DNA of 12,519 nt from Sulfuritalea sp. (GTDB lineage: Bacteria; Pseudomonadota; Gammaproteobacteria; Burkholderiales; Rhodocyclaceae), in contig JAPLRA010000018.1 of NCBI GenBank assembly GCA_026399445.1, positions 4,409 through 16,927 of the forward strand, given 5' to 3'. The notes beneath the pieces were generated by a model that did no database searches, had not been told where the DNA came from, and was given only the letters and a program-made list of their open reading frames with translations. This document shows, piece after piece, positions 5,581-12,519 of this stretch. How positions within the stretch are numbered: position 1 is the first letter of the stretch; every line of letters starts with the position of its first letter. A program made the position numbers and the translations under genes.

Positions 5581-6784
5581 GGATTTCCTTCGCAGTGCGC
5601 CACAGGACCCGGATGCCATCAGGCGTTGTCAGCATTCGCGGATGATCGTTTTCTTCCTTGCTGGCGGCCAACTCGCGCAGAACGAAATTGGCGCCGTCGT
5701 CGGCCGAGACCCAGGCCCGGAGCTGCGTCTGCGTGCCGTCGTAGCTGCGCCAGGCGATCGCCACCTGCCGGCCGGACGTGGCGACGTCGGCGTGCTCGGC
5801 GCGCGGGTCCGGGAGTTCCTGCACTGCACCCTGCGGCGTGCCGTCTGCGCCCAGACGACCATAACGCACGGCTGACCGGCCGCCCTTGTCACCGAACCAG
5901 ACCGCGTGATAGCCACCCTGCGCCGCTGGCGCAAGACCCGGCCCATGGTGCGGGCAGGCATCCAGTTTCCAGCCGTCGAAGCTGGCGCGCACCGGCGCTT
6001 TCGCCTCGCCTCCAAGCACGGCAAAGGCATGATCGCGGATGTTGGGTTCGAACACATGGCGCCACATCGCCGCAACGCCACCCTCCGGCGTGGGCGCCAG
6101 CGCGATGCGGCAGCATTCGCAACTGTGGTCGGCGAGCTTGATGTCGGGGCCAAAGCTGAGGCCGCCGTCGCGCGACTCGTTGCGGTAGATGGCCGCGCCC
6201 GCATAGGCGCTGCTCTTCGCCGCCGCCTTTTCGGAAAGTGCGCCGGCCTTCTGCGCGGCCAGCACCTGGTCGCGCTTGTCGATCCAGACGGTATGCAGGA
6301 CACCATTGCGATCGAAGGCCAGCGACTCGAAGCGGTGGGTGATCATTTGGCGATCCCGATGCACGGTGAAGGGCGAGGAAAAGCTCTTGCCGCCATCCTC
6401 AGAGCGCAGCATGCGAATCTCGCCGGTATAGGGCTTGGCCAGCGGTTGGGTGTAGGAGATGACGACCTGCTGTTTAGGCCCGAAGGCGATCTTCGGCCGG
6501 TTCTCGCCATCGGCTGCCACCTTGTCCTCCCCAATGTCGAGCAATTGCGGCTCGTTCCAAGTGGCGCCCGGATCCTTGCTTGACTGGACAAACAGTTTTC
6601 CATCCTGATTCAGGCCGACGATCCACAGCAACCCCGCGGGCGAGACCGCTGCACCGATCGACAAACCCGCCTTGGCGCGGGGCGCCATTTTCGCGATGGG
6701 CTTTGCTTCGTCGCCCCGATGCCCCTCATGGGCGACGACTGCCGCCGCCCATGAAAGGACCCATGCCGCAATAACGAGCCTCAC
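5558..6784 (-). CDS. Exported BNR/Asp-box repeat protein with CxCC and CPHHG motifs
   Basis: This 408-residue protein probably starts at GTG 6784, which overlaps the receptor's TGA (GTGA), giving coupled translation. The open frame continues upstream to 7018 but only as a shadow of the receptor. Residues 1-18 are a signal peptide, followed by HEGH. Four Asp boxes (S-x-D-x-G-x-x-W/F) lie at residues 69, 128, 204 and 360, the mark of a sialidase-type beta-propeller, but the arginine triad of a true sialidase is not evident. All four cysteines are in two motifs, HSCECC (220-225) and DACPHHG (275-281), which look like a metal site. Between receptor and thioredoxin-like genes in a copper cluster, it is a candidate periplasmic or surface metal-handling protein. 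Automatic labels as sialidase should be doubted. Confidence 0.8.
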   Translation of the reverse strand: MRLVIAAWVLSWAAAVVAHEGHRGDEAKPIAKMAPRAKAGLSIGAAVSPAGLLWIVGLNQDGKLFVQSSKDPGATWNEPQLLDIGEDKVAADGENRPKIAFGPKQQVVISYTQPLAKPYTGEIRMLRSEDGGKSFSSPFTVHRDRQMITHRFESLAFDRNGVLHTVWIDKRDQVLAAQKAGALSEKAAAKSSAYAGAAIYRNESRDGGLSFGPDIKLADHSCECCRIALAPTPEGGVAAMWRHVFEPNIRDHAFAVLGGEAKAPVRASFDGWKLDACPHHGPGLAPAAQGGYHAVWFGDKGGRSAVRYGRLGADGTPQGAVQELPDPRAEHADVATSGRQVAIAWRSYDGTQTQLRAWVSADDGANFVLRELAASKEENDHPRMLTTPDGIRVLWRTAKEIHVLPILP

Positions 6785-8880
6785 CACTGGGCTTCGACGG
6801 TAGCAAACACAGTTCGCGGCAGACCGGGCGACAGCGTCGGCGCAGCCCCGGTTCCACTCGCGCTGTCGGCATAGCGCTTGTCGGCAAGGTTCATGACACG
6901 TGCGGCCACCGATACGCCCTTCGACAATTGGTGGCTGGCGCGCAGGTTCCACAGCTCGTGCCCGGAGTATTTCCCCGTGTTCGCCGCATCGAGCCAGTAG
7001 GAACCCACCTTCACCCATTCGAGTTGGGCCGGGGTGCCGGTTCGATCTCCTTGCCGGTCAGGTTCGCGCCGGTGAACTGGTTGGTGATCCAGGTCTCATA
7101 GGTATGTTTTGCATATGAGTAGGCCACATCCAGTCTCCATTCCCTGACGAACGCCTTGCCCAGTCCAATTTCCAACCCGTCATGCCTGGTGCTGCCGTTG
7201 TTGGTGGAAACGGTGGTCTGGTTGGCGGCATCACGCTGGCTGAGAATGTCGTTATCCTTTCTCAGCGAATAGGCCGGCATCGCCACGCACCCCCAACTCA
7301 TACTGTTCCGCCTCAATAGGCTTGAGTTGCAGCGCGTCCGCCGCCTTGGTTTGCCCCAGCGCCAACGTCGTATCGTGCCCGGCGCGGAACAGGTTGCCTT
7401 CACCCGGAGCGCGGAAGCCCTGATTGTAGGAGGCATAAACGTGAGCGGCAGGCGTCAATGCAAGGTTTGCACCCAGCTTGGGGCTGGCCTTGGAAAACGA
7501 CTGTGAACTACTCGCATTCTGCCAAAAATGCTTGGTGCCATTCACCAGATCGCCCGCTGCAAGATTGTTGGTCGCCTTGTAGCTCATGGTGTCGTAACGC
7601 ACGGCAGCCGTCAGGCGCAGAGATTCAAGCGGTGAAACCTCGAAATGTACATAGGGCGAAGCGGCTTGATAGGTCACGTCGTAGTCATAGATGCGCGGAC
7701 CCACCGCATAGCAATTGAACTTCTGTGCGCTGGTTGCCGTGCCAACCACCGTGCATCCGGTGAAATTGAGCGCGTCTTCGGTACGTTTGCCGGGACTGTA
7801 GTCATAGTCGAGTCCGGCGATTAGCCGCGCGCGCATGGTGCCGGCGAAATCCTTGCGCCATTTCAGCAGAAATCCCAGTGAGTTCACATCGGTCTTCTCG
7901 ATCCGCGGATCGCCGGTTGCCGCAGTACTAAAATTATATGATCCGTTGAGATCCATGTAGTTGTGCCGGAAATACGGCGTAATCGACACCAGCGTGTTGT
8001 TGCCGAGCTCCTTGTCGACGTTGGCCGACAGCCGCAACGCTTCAACTTTGCGGTAGGCCACCGATCTTGCGTTGACGGTCGGCGTGTTTTCGTATTCGAA
8101 CGGGGTCAGCGCCGAATTCGCGCCGGTCTGCTGATCGATCTTGGTATAGCCGAGAATGGCCTTCAATGCAGTGTCGTTGGCTGGTGCATGGTCCCAGCGC
8201 AGATTGACGCTCTGCCGGTCGTAGGCGGTCTTTTCGCGCCAGCCGTCGGTATGCGAAACATTCACGTCCGCGCGAAGCGCGCCCATGTCCTTCTGCCCGG
8301 TGTTGGCGCTACCCAGCAGCCGATACCAGCCATAACTGCCGATTTCGCCGGACAAGTCTGCGCCGCTGTCCCGCGTGGGCGACTTGGTGAGGATATTCAC
8401 CGTGCCGCCGATCGCGTCCGAGCCATACAGCGCCGAGCCGATGCCCTTCACTACTTCCACACCCCCAGCCTGCGGCAGATTGATTTCGTACAAGGCATTA
8501 TGGTTGAAGAACCCGGTGGCGCGCGTCGGTATGCCGTCTTCCAGATACAGGTAGACCGGATCCGTGCCGATCTTCTGGCGAATGCCCGTGGTATGGCCTT
8601 CGCCGTTGGTGACGTTGACCGATACGCCGGGAATCTGCCCAAGCAACTGCTGCGGATGGGCCGGCGCGGTGAACTTTATGGTGCCTTGGTTGATGACGCC
8701 GACCGACGCCGAGGCCTCTGATAGCAGCGTCGCTTCGCGCGTACCGGTTACCGTGACTTCGGGCAGCACGGGCTGCTGGGCCTGCGCAAGGGGGGCAGCA
8801 AAGGAAAAAGCGGCCGCAAGGGCGAGCGGAACGGGGCAGCGGCGGGGCACGCCGGACAGTGGGAGTGAACTGCAAAGCAT
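6781..8880 (-). pseudogene. TonB-dependent outer-membrane receptor, disrupted by two frame breaks
   Basis: An outer-membrane receptor gene, probably for copper or a copper chelate given its neighbours. ATG 8880 follows AGGAG by six bases. The signal peptide ends near AQAQ, then the TonB box LPEVTVTG, the plug domain (DPVYLYLEDGIPTRA, VEVVKGIGSALYGSDAIGGT) and barrel strands. The first frame runs 8880 to ~7272 and ends in a TAA at 7252-7254; homology resumes in a second frame at TAT 7271 (YSLRKDNDILSQRD) and runs to about 7040 (GKEIEPAPR). It shifts again to the third frame (QLEWVKVGSYWLDAANT), which ends at TGA 6781 with the classical terminal FATVEAQW. Some residues appear missing at both junctions. 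Both breaks hit the barrel, so as given no functional receptor is made. It may be a true pseudogene or a sequencing/assembly error. Confidence 0.85.
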
Positions 8881-8910
8881 TTGAATCTCCTGATTTGAAA
8901 CACAAGTGGT

Positions 8911-8932
8911 GGCCTGAAAAACTTTCAGGGCC
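8911..8932 (-). repeat. Hairpin between the second DUF2946 gene and the receptor gene
   Basis: GGCCTGAAA (8911-8919) pairs with TTTCAGGGCC (8923-8932) around a three-base loop, with one bulged G. In the transcript of the cluster this hairpin would lie 31 bases before the receptor start, in the 69-base gap after the DUF2946 stop. There is no T-run after it on the - strand. It could be a partial terminator, an mRNA processing or stability element, or incidental. Confidence 0.35.
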
Positions 8933-8949
8933 AGGTGACGACTTGACGT

Positions 8950-9336
8950 TCAGGAGATGGCAGGCGGCGCGCGCGGCTGGGCCGCGGCGCGAATGAAGCG
9001 GGGAGGTGGCGTTACTGCGGAGGGCGGAAGAACTCCGGCGCCCGAGTCAACCGTCGACAAAAAATCCGGCGTCGCCGCCGGCAGCGCGAACTGGCCGGCG
9101 TGTGTCAGGCAGAAGGGGCAATGCTTGAGCCCCATGCCTTCGTGCTGCCCCGAACCGGACATCGGCTCGGTCGCCGGCGCGGCCTGCGTGCCGACAACCG
9201 AGCAGATCTCGGTCCATGGCATCGCCCCCTGCGGCGGCGACAAGGCGCGCGCCACGCTCGGCGCGAGCGCCGCCAGCAGAATCGCGAAAATCGCGATCCA
9301 GGCGGTGAGGCGGCCGGGGCGGCGGGCGGGGTTCAT
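8950..9336 (-). CDS. DUF2946 family exported protein, HCPFC motif
   Basis: A 128-residue protein with an N-terminal membrane segment or signal (~11-29, TAWIAIFAILLAALAPSVA). A second hallmark is HCPFCLTHA at residues 72-80 with C73 and C76; E-I-C at 43-45 adds a third cysteine. H65 and M68 just before could also bind metal. The C-terminal third is Pro/Ala-rich and ends RAPPAIS. This pattern of one N-terminal helix, a central HCPxC and a proline-rich basic tail is that of DUF2946, a family repeatedly found by copper genes; its role is not established. Cys/His/Met pairs suggest binding or reducing Cu in the periplasm (inference). It starts 19 bases after the pcuC stop and has a poor ribosome binding site. 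Confidence 0.82.
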   Translation of the reverse strand: MNPARRPGRLTAWIAIFAILLAALAPSVARALSPPQGAMPWTEICSVVGTQAAPATEPMSGSGQHEGMGLKHCPFCLTHAGQFALPAATPDFLSTVDSGAGVLPPSAVTPPPRFIRAAAQPRAPPAIS

Positions 9337-9355
9337 CGCAAATGCTGCGGAAAAA

Positions 9356-9832
9356 TCAGTGCTTGTGTTCGACCGGGGCCTTGCTTGCGGTGGCCAGGGG
9401 CTTGACCGGCGCCTTGACCTCGATCGTGGTGCGCTTCTTGTCTTTACCTTCGACCACCAGCGTCATGGGCACGGAATCGCCCTCTTTCATCTGCCGCTTC
9501 AAGTCCATCAGCATGACGTGATAGCCGCCGGATTTGAGTTCGACCGTCTTGCCGGCCGGAAGATCGAGGCCATTGGGCAGGGCGCGCATCTTCATGACGT
9601 CCTTGTCCATCGCCATCTCGTGGATTTCGATAATGCCGGCGACCGGTGACTTGACTTCGACCAGGCGCGCATCCTGCGCCGAGGTGATCTGCATGAAGGC
9701 GCCGGTGGCCATTTGTTGCGAAACGGTGGCACGCACCCAGGGGTCCTTTACGGTGACCTGGGCCTGCGCGGGAAGAACGAATGCGGCGGAAACAAATGCT
9801 GACAACGCAGCGACGCGGATAGTGCGGTTCAT
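9356..9832 (-). CDS. Periplasmic copper chaperone PCu(A)C
   Basis: A 158-residue exported copper(I) chaperone. Residues 1-24 are a signal peptide ending AQAQ. The mature domain begins VTVKDPWVRATV, typical of the family, and carries the copper ligands in H71-E-M73...M82 and H105-V-M107 (segments EIHEMAMDKDVMKMR and GGYHVMLM). The C-terminal tail EHKH adds two histidines, as some family members do for Cu(II). PCu(A)C proteins pass copper to the CuA site of cytochrome oxidase or bind it during uptake. AAGGAG lies seven bases before ATG 9832, the best ribosome binding site of this group. The gene's position in the cluster is the strongest evidence that the whole unit handles copper. Confidence 0.93.
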   Translation of the reverse strand: MNRTIRVAALSAFVSAAFVLPAQAQVTVKDPWVRATVSQQMATGAFMQITSAQDARLVEVKSPVAGIIEIHEMAMDKDVMKMRALPNGLDLPAGKTVELKSGGYHVMLMDLKRQMKEGDSVPMTLVVEGKDKKRTTIEVKAPVKPLATASKAPVEHKH

Positions 9833-9857
9833 GAGAACTCCTTGCGATGGAAATGGC

Positions 9858-9873
9858 CCCGCGACGACGCGGG
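9858..9873. repeat. GC-rich hairpin upstream of the PCu(A)C gene
   Basis: CCCGCG-ACGA-CGCGGG is a perfect six-base-pair stem with a four-base loop in the 101-base gap between the two genes. It lies 25 bases ahead of the chaperone start codon and could influence transcript processing or stability. No T-run follows, so it is not a standard terminator. Confidence 0.35.
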
Positions 9874-9933
9874 AAGGTGATTCGACCCCGAGGCGCCGAG
9901 AGCGCGACCGGGACAGACTGAACGGTGTGGTGT

Positions 9934-10338
9934 TCAGCCGCGCGCGGGAGGTCCGCGCGGGGGATGCGCGGTGCGGACGGCAAGCGTCGGGTGCGCCGAA
10001 CTGTCTGAGGCGCTCCAAATGCTGAAAGTCGGCGCTGGCGGTACGCCGATCTCGATGTCGATGGCAAGTGCAGGTGCGCCGGCGGCGCACAGCTTGCAGC
10101 AATCATGCATGCCGGTGGCAGGCGACGAATCGCCACTCCCGGTCTGCGACGGATCAAGCGTGGCCAGGCCATGACTGGTGCACACTTCGGCGACAAACCT
10201 GTCGCCGCTGCCCGCGACCGCGCTAGTCCGCATCAGACCCGTGCCGGCCAGCGCATGCAGGGCCACCGCCAGCAGGCCGATAGCCAGCAGCCAGGCAGAG
10301 CGATGGCGCAGCGACAGTGGATAAGCGATTTGGGGCAT
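9934..10338 (-). CDS. DUF2946-like exported protein, HDCCKLC motif
   Basis: A 134-residue protein, probably the first gene of the copper cluster. Residues ~14-33 are a hydrophobic signal or anchor (AWLLAIGLLAVALHALAG). A cysteine at C53 (EVCTSHG) matches the EIC of the other DUF2946 protein, and HDCCKLC (78-84) stands where that protein has HCPFC. The tail TAHPPRGPPARG ends Pro-rich and basic, as in the family. It is likely periplasmic or inner-membrane bound. The two DUF2946 proteins are diverged in the metal motif (CC-x-x-C against C-x-x-C), so they may do separate jobs. Start at ATG 10338 with a poor ribosome binding site; the start lies 65 bases from the divergent gmk start. Confidence 0.78.
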   Translation of the reverse strand: MPQIAYPLSLRHRSAWLLAIGLLAVALHALAGTGLMRTSAVAGSGDRFVAEVCTSHGLATLDPSQTGSGDSSPATGMHDCCKLCAAGAPALAIDIEIGVPPAPTFSIWSASDSSAHPTLAVRTAHPPRGPPARG

Positions 10339-10402
10339 GGGCCGCGTATACTAAGCGACGAAGTGCTCGCGTAGTATTGACCTAACTCAAGTTCTGAATG
10401 CC
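10339..10402. promoter_or_regulatory. Divergent promoter region, copper cluster / gmk
   Basis: These 64 bases separate the divergent starts at 10338 (-) and 10403 (+) and must hold both promoters unless one lies inside a gene. A TATACT at about 10347-10352 resembles a -10 element on the + strand, and its complement AGTATA on the other; TTGACC at about 10377 resembles a -35 for the + strand but is too near the gmk start to serve it. No copper-responsive operator is evident to me. The call is positional. Confidence 0.3.
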
Positions 10403-11020
10403 ATGATTGCCGGTACCCTATTTATCGTTGCGGCGCCCTCCGGCGCCGGCAAGACCACGCTGGTCGGACGCCTGCTGAAGGATGATCCGCAGGTGATGCA
10501 TTCGATTTCCTTCACCACCCGCGCCCCGCGCGGGGGTGAACAGGACGGTCGCGAATATCAGTTCATCGACGTGCAGCGCTTTCTGGCCATGCGCGAACGC
10601 GGCGAATTCGCCGAATGGGCCGAAGTGCATGGCAACTTCTATGGCACCTCGCGCGTCTGGCTCGAGCAGCGCATGCAGGAAGGCTGCGACATGCTGCTGG
10701 AGATCGACTGGCAGGGCGCGCAGCAGATGCGCCGGCAGTTTCCCGAAGCGGTGAGCATTTTTGTCCTGCCGCCATCGATCGCCGAACTGGAGCGACGGCT
10801 ACGCGGCCGCGGCTCGGACAGTGAGGATGTCATCGCGCGCCGGGTGGCTGGCGCCTACGGCGAAATGCGTCACGTAGATGAGTTCGATTTTGTTATAATC
10901 AACAATGACTTGGATGTGGCGCTCGGCGAGCTCAAAGCCGCCGTGCGTGCTTCGCGTCTGCGTTTCTCGCGTCAGCGCGCCCGTCATCCCGACGTCTTCC
11001 GTTTTCTTGATCAGGACTGA
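10403..11020 (+). CDS. gmk: Guanylate kinase
   Basis: A 205-residue guanylate kinase, which transfers phosphate from ATP to GMP (or dGMP) in the cytoplasm for nucleotide and ppGpp-linked metabolism. The P-loop is at residues 11-20 (APSGAGKTTL). The GMP-binding region follows with TTRAPRGGEQDGREYQF and the YGTS segment, then LLEIDWQGAQQMR with the conserved D-x-x-G-A-x-Q, and FVLPPSIAELERRLRGRGSD of the lid. VIINND marks the end of the core. Length equals the family norm. ATG 10403 is chosen for MIAGTLFIVAAPSG, although the ribosome binding site is weak. It starts the gmk-rpoZ-spoT set common in beta- and gammaproteobacteria. Confidence 0.96.
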   Translation: MIAGTLFIVAAPSGAGKTTLVGRLLKDDPQVMHSISFTTRAPRGGEQDGREYQFIDVQRFLAMRERGEFAEWAEVHGNFYGTSRVWLEQRMQEGCDMLLEIDWQGAQQMRRQFPEAVSIFVLPPSIAELERRLRGRGSDSEDVIARRVAGAYGEMRHVDEFDFVIINNDLDVALGELKAAVRASRLRFSRQRARHPDVFRFLDQD

Positions 11021-11183
11021 ACCCCATCAGCTCCCTCTGGCAGCGACCTACCGTGCCCGCCAGCTCACGCCCGGCAGCACGCCGCAAGTCGATCCGGGCC
11101 GCGACAAGCCGACCGTGATTGCCCTCCGCGAAATTGCCGCCGGCAAAGTAGGCGTCGAAATCCTTAACCGCAGCAACACGTAA
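11007..11183 (+). pseudogene. rpoZ: RNA polymerase omega subunit, N-terminus missing
   Basis: Homology to the omega subunit, which aids assembly of the beta' subunit, runs from about base 11028 (LPLAATYRARQLTPG) to the stop at 11181-11183 (GRDKPTVIALREIAAGKVGVEILNR). Whole betaproteobacterial omegas are ~68 residues and begin MARITVEDC followed by about eight residues; those ~17 residues and the intergenic gap are absent, and the homology starts a few bases after the gmk TGA. No ATG exists in this frame; a TTG at 11007, overlapping the end of gmk, could start a 58-residue product with a different N-terminus. Either a deletion removed rpoZ's start or an error lost the bases. Without the conserved RITVEDC helix, function is doubtful. 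Confidence 0.75.
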
Positions 11184-11224
11184 GCGCCATGCGAACGGGG
11201 TGACACGTGACGGCGCCGTCGCAT

Positions 11225-12519
11225 ATGCCAACCCCGTCACCCCCACCGCCCCTTGCCGCGCCGATGGATCCCGGCGTCGTGCCGGGTGCCCTTGACGAGT
11301 CGCCGCTGATTTCGGCGGACATGCATCCGCCGGTCGATCTCGCCGAAGATCTGGAACGTTTCAACGCCCGGCTCGCCACCTACCTCAAGCCCGAAGAGAT
11401 CACCCGCGTCGGCGCCGCCTATGTGTTTGCCGACGCCGCCCATCGCGGCCAGATGCGCCTGTCCGGCGCGCCCTACATCTCGCATCCGCTGGCCGTGGCC
11501 GAAACCCTGGCGGGCTGGCATCTTGACGCCCACGCGCTGATGGCGGCGCTGCTGCACGACGTGATGGAAGACACGTCGATCACCAAAGAGCAGATCGCCG
11601 AGCGCTTCGGCAAAGTCGCGGCCGAGCTGGTCGATGGCGTCTCCAAGCTGGACCGGATCGAACACCAGAGCTTCGAGGAAGCCCAGGCCGAGAACTTCCG
11701 CAAGATGCTGCTGGCCATGGCGCGCGATGTGCGCGTGATCCTGATCAAGCTGGCCGACCGCCTGCACAACATGCGCACGCTCGACGCCATGCGGCCCGAA
11801 AAGCGGCGGCGGATCGCGCGCGAGACACTCGACATCTATGCGCCGATCGCCAACCGGCTGGGCTTGAACGCGCTCTACCGCGAACTGCAGGAACTGGCGT
11901 TCCGTCATGCCCATCCGCTTCGCTATCGCGTGCTGGCGAAAGCGGTCAAGGGCGCGCGCGGCAATCGGCGCGAGGTGGTCAGCAAGATCCTCGACGCCAT
12001 TCGCAAGGCACTGCCGGAAGCCGGCATCGATGCCGAAGTCATGGGCCGGGAAAAACATCTCTACGGCATTTATCGCAAGATGCGCGACAAGCATCTGAGT
12101 TTCTCGCAGGTGCTCGACATCTACGGCTTTCGCATCATCGTCAAGGATCGCCCCACCTGCTACCTGGCGCTCGGCGCGCTGCATGCGCTGTACCAGCCTG
12201 TGCCGGGCAAGTTCAAGGACTACATCGCGATCCCCAAGGCCAATGGCTACCAGTCGCTGCACACGACGCTGATCGGGCCCTTCGGCACCCCGGCGGAAAT
12301 CCAGATCCGCGACGCCAACATGCACCATGTCGCCGAATCCGGCGTTGCCTCGCACTGGCTGTACAAGGACGAAACATCGATCGACCAGTTGCAGAAGAAA
12401 ACCTCCAAGTGGCTGCAGTCGCTGGTCGAACTGCAATCCACCACGGGTGATTCCTCGGAGTTTCTCGAGCACGTCAAGATCGATCTGTTCCCCAGCGAAG
12501 TCTATGTCTTCAGCCCCAA
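11225..12519 (+). CDS. spoT: Bifunctional (p)ppGpp synthetase/hydrolase SpoT, 5' part
   Basis: A cytoplasmic stringent-response enzyme that makes and breaks (p)ppGpp; the first 431 residues are present and the gene leaves the window. The hydrolase HD domain is at ~70-210 with HRG (73-75), HPLAVAETL, LLHDVMEDT (109-117) and ADRLHNMRT (177-185). The synthetase domain is at ~270-380 with GREKHLYGIYRKM, the YGFRI strand, GKFKDYIAIPKANGYQSLHT and EIQIRD. The loop reads KFKD, close to the RxKD of bifunctional enzymes rather than the ExDD of RelA. The TGS domain begins near 417 (IDLFPSEVYVFSP). ATG 11225 is used; GTG 11207, with GGGGTGA ahead, or ATG 11264 are also possible. Confidence 0.95.
   Translation, partial: MPTPSPPPPLAAPMDPGVVPGALDESPLISADMHPPVDLAEDLERFNARLATYLKPEEITRVGAAYVFADAAHRGQMRLSGAPYISHPLAVAETLAGWHLDAHALMAALLHDVMEDTSITKEQIAERFGKVAAELVDGVSKLDRIEHQSFEEAQAENFRKMLLAMARDVRVILIKLADRLHNMRTLDAMRPEKRRRIARETLDIYAPIANRLGLNALYRELQELAFRHAHPLRYRVLAKAVKGARGNRREVVSKILDAIRKALPEAGIDAEVMGREKHLYGIYRKMRDKHLSFSQVLDIYGFRIIVKDRPTCYLALGALHALYQPVPGKFKDYIAIPKANGYQSLHTTLIGPFGTPAEIQIRDANMHHVAESGVASHWLYKDETSIDQLQKKTSKWLQSLVELQSTTGDSSEFLEHVKIDLFPSEVYVFSP

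Noticed and set aside
4702..6141. Long + strand open frame (479 residues) opposite tonB, the thioredoxin-like gene and the BNR gene
   Set aside because: Arg-rich, motif-free translation crossing three well-supported genes on the other strand.
5558..6784. Annotation as an exo-alpha-sialidase enzyme
   Set aside because: Asp boxes are structural repeats found in many propellers, and the catalytic arginine triad and nucleophile setting are not evident; the context is metal transport.
5558..7018. BNR gene starting at 7018 with ~78 extra N-terminal residues
   Set aside because: The extra residues overlap the receptor's end and are Arg/Cys-rich without function; the signal peptide begins right at GTG 6784.
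11237..12472. Long - strand open frame (411 residues) opposite spoT
   Set aside because: Mirror frame of the strongly conserved SpoT sequence; no recognisable domain of its own.
1..12519. CRISPR array, tRNA, rRNA or insertion sequence
   Set aside because: No regularly spaced direct repeats, no RNA gene signatures and no transposase-like frame or terminal repeats were seen.

Overview
The window looks like a chromosomal segment of a GC-rich betaproteobacterium, most likely of the Rhodocyclales/Azoarcus-Thauera kind. The main evidence is the gmk-rpoZ-spoT gene order at the right end, the omega-subunit and SpoT sequences, and the style of the exported copper proteins. The taxon is an inference from gene content; no rRNA or tRNA gene is present.

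Left end (1-783, + strand): two small tandem genes encode Ala/Gln-rich, cysteine-free proteins of 107 and 72 residues. They share the C-terminal signature NxxGQxTGxVxNxTA. An eight-codon open frame with a very good ribosome binding site precedes the first. I do not recognise the family.

785-3310: an MFS transporter on the - strand; a remnant of an NADPH-dependent FMN reductase on the + strand that lacks its N-terminal FMN-binding third; a 57-residue six-cysteine protein on the - strand; and a cysteine-cluster (YkgJ-like) protein on the + strand.

3311-10338 (all - strand, read right to left): a compact cluster that I read as a copper-acquisition operon. The order is DUF2946-like exported protein, periplasmic copper chaperone PCu(A)C, a second DUF2946 protein, TonB-dependent outer-membrane receptor, exported BNR/Asp-box protein with CxCC and CPHHG motifs, exported thioredoxin-fold protein, TonB, ExbB and ExbD. 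It would supply an outer-membrane gate, its own energising complex, periplasmic metal carriers and a thiol-redox helper. Assignment to copper rests on PCu(A)C and DUF2946; no metal is proven by sequence. The receptor gene is interrupted by two frame breaks, so as given it would not yield a full barrel.

10403-12519 (+ strand): guanylate kinase (gmk), an omega subunit (rpoZ) lacking its first ~17 residues, and the 5' part of spoT, which runs off the window.

A recurring theme is loss of short stretches from otherwise well-conserved genes (FMN reductase N-terminus, two places in the receptor, rpoZ N-terminus). This could be real gene decay or small deletions introduced by sequencing or assembly. 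The sequence alone cannot decide.
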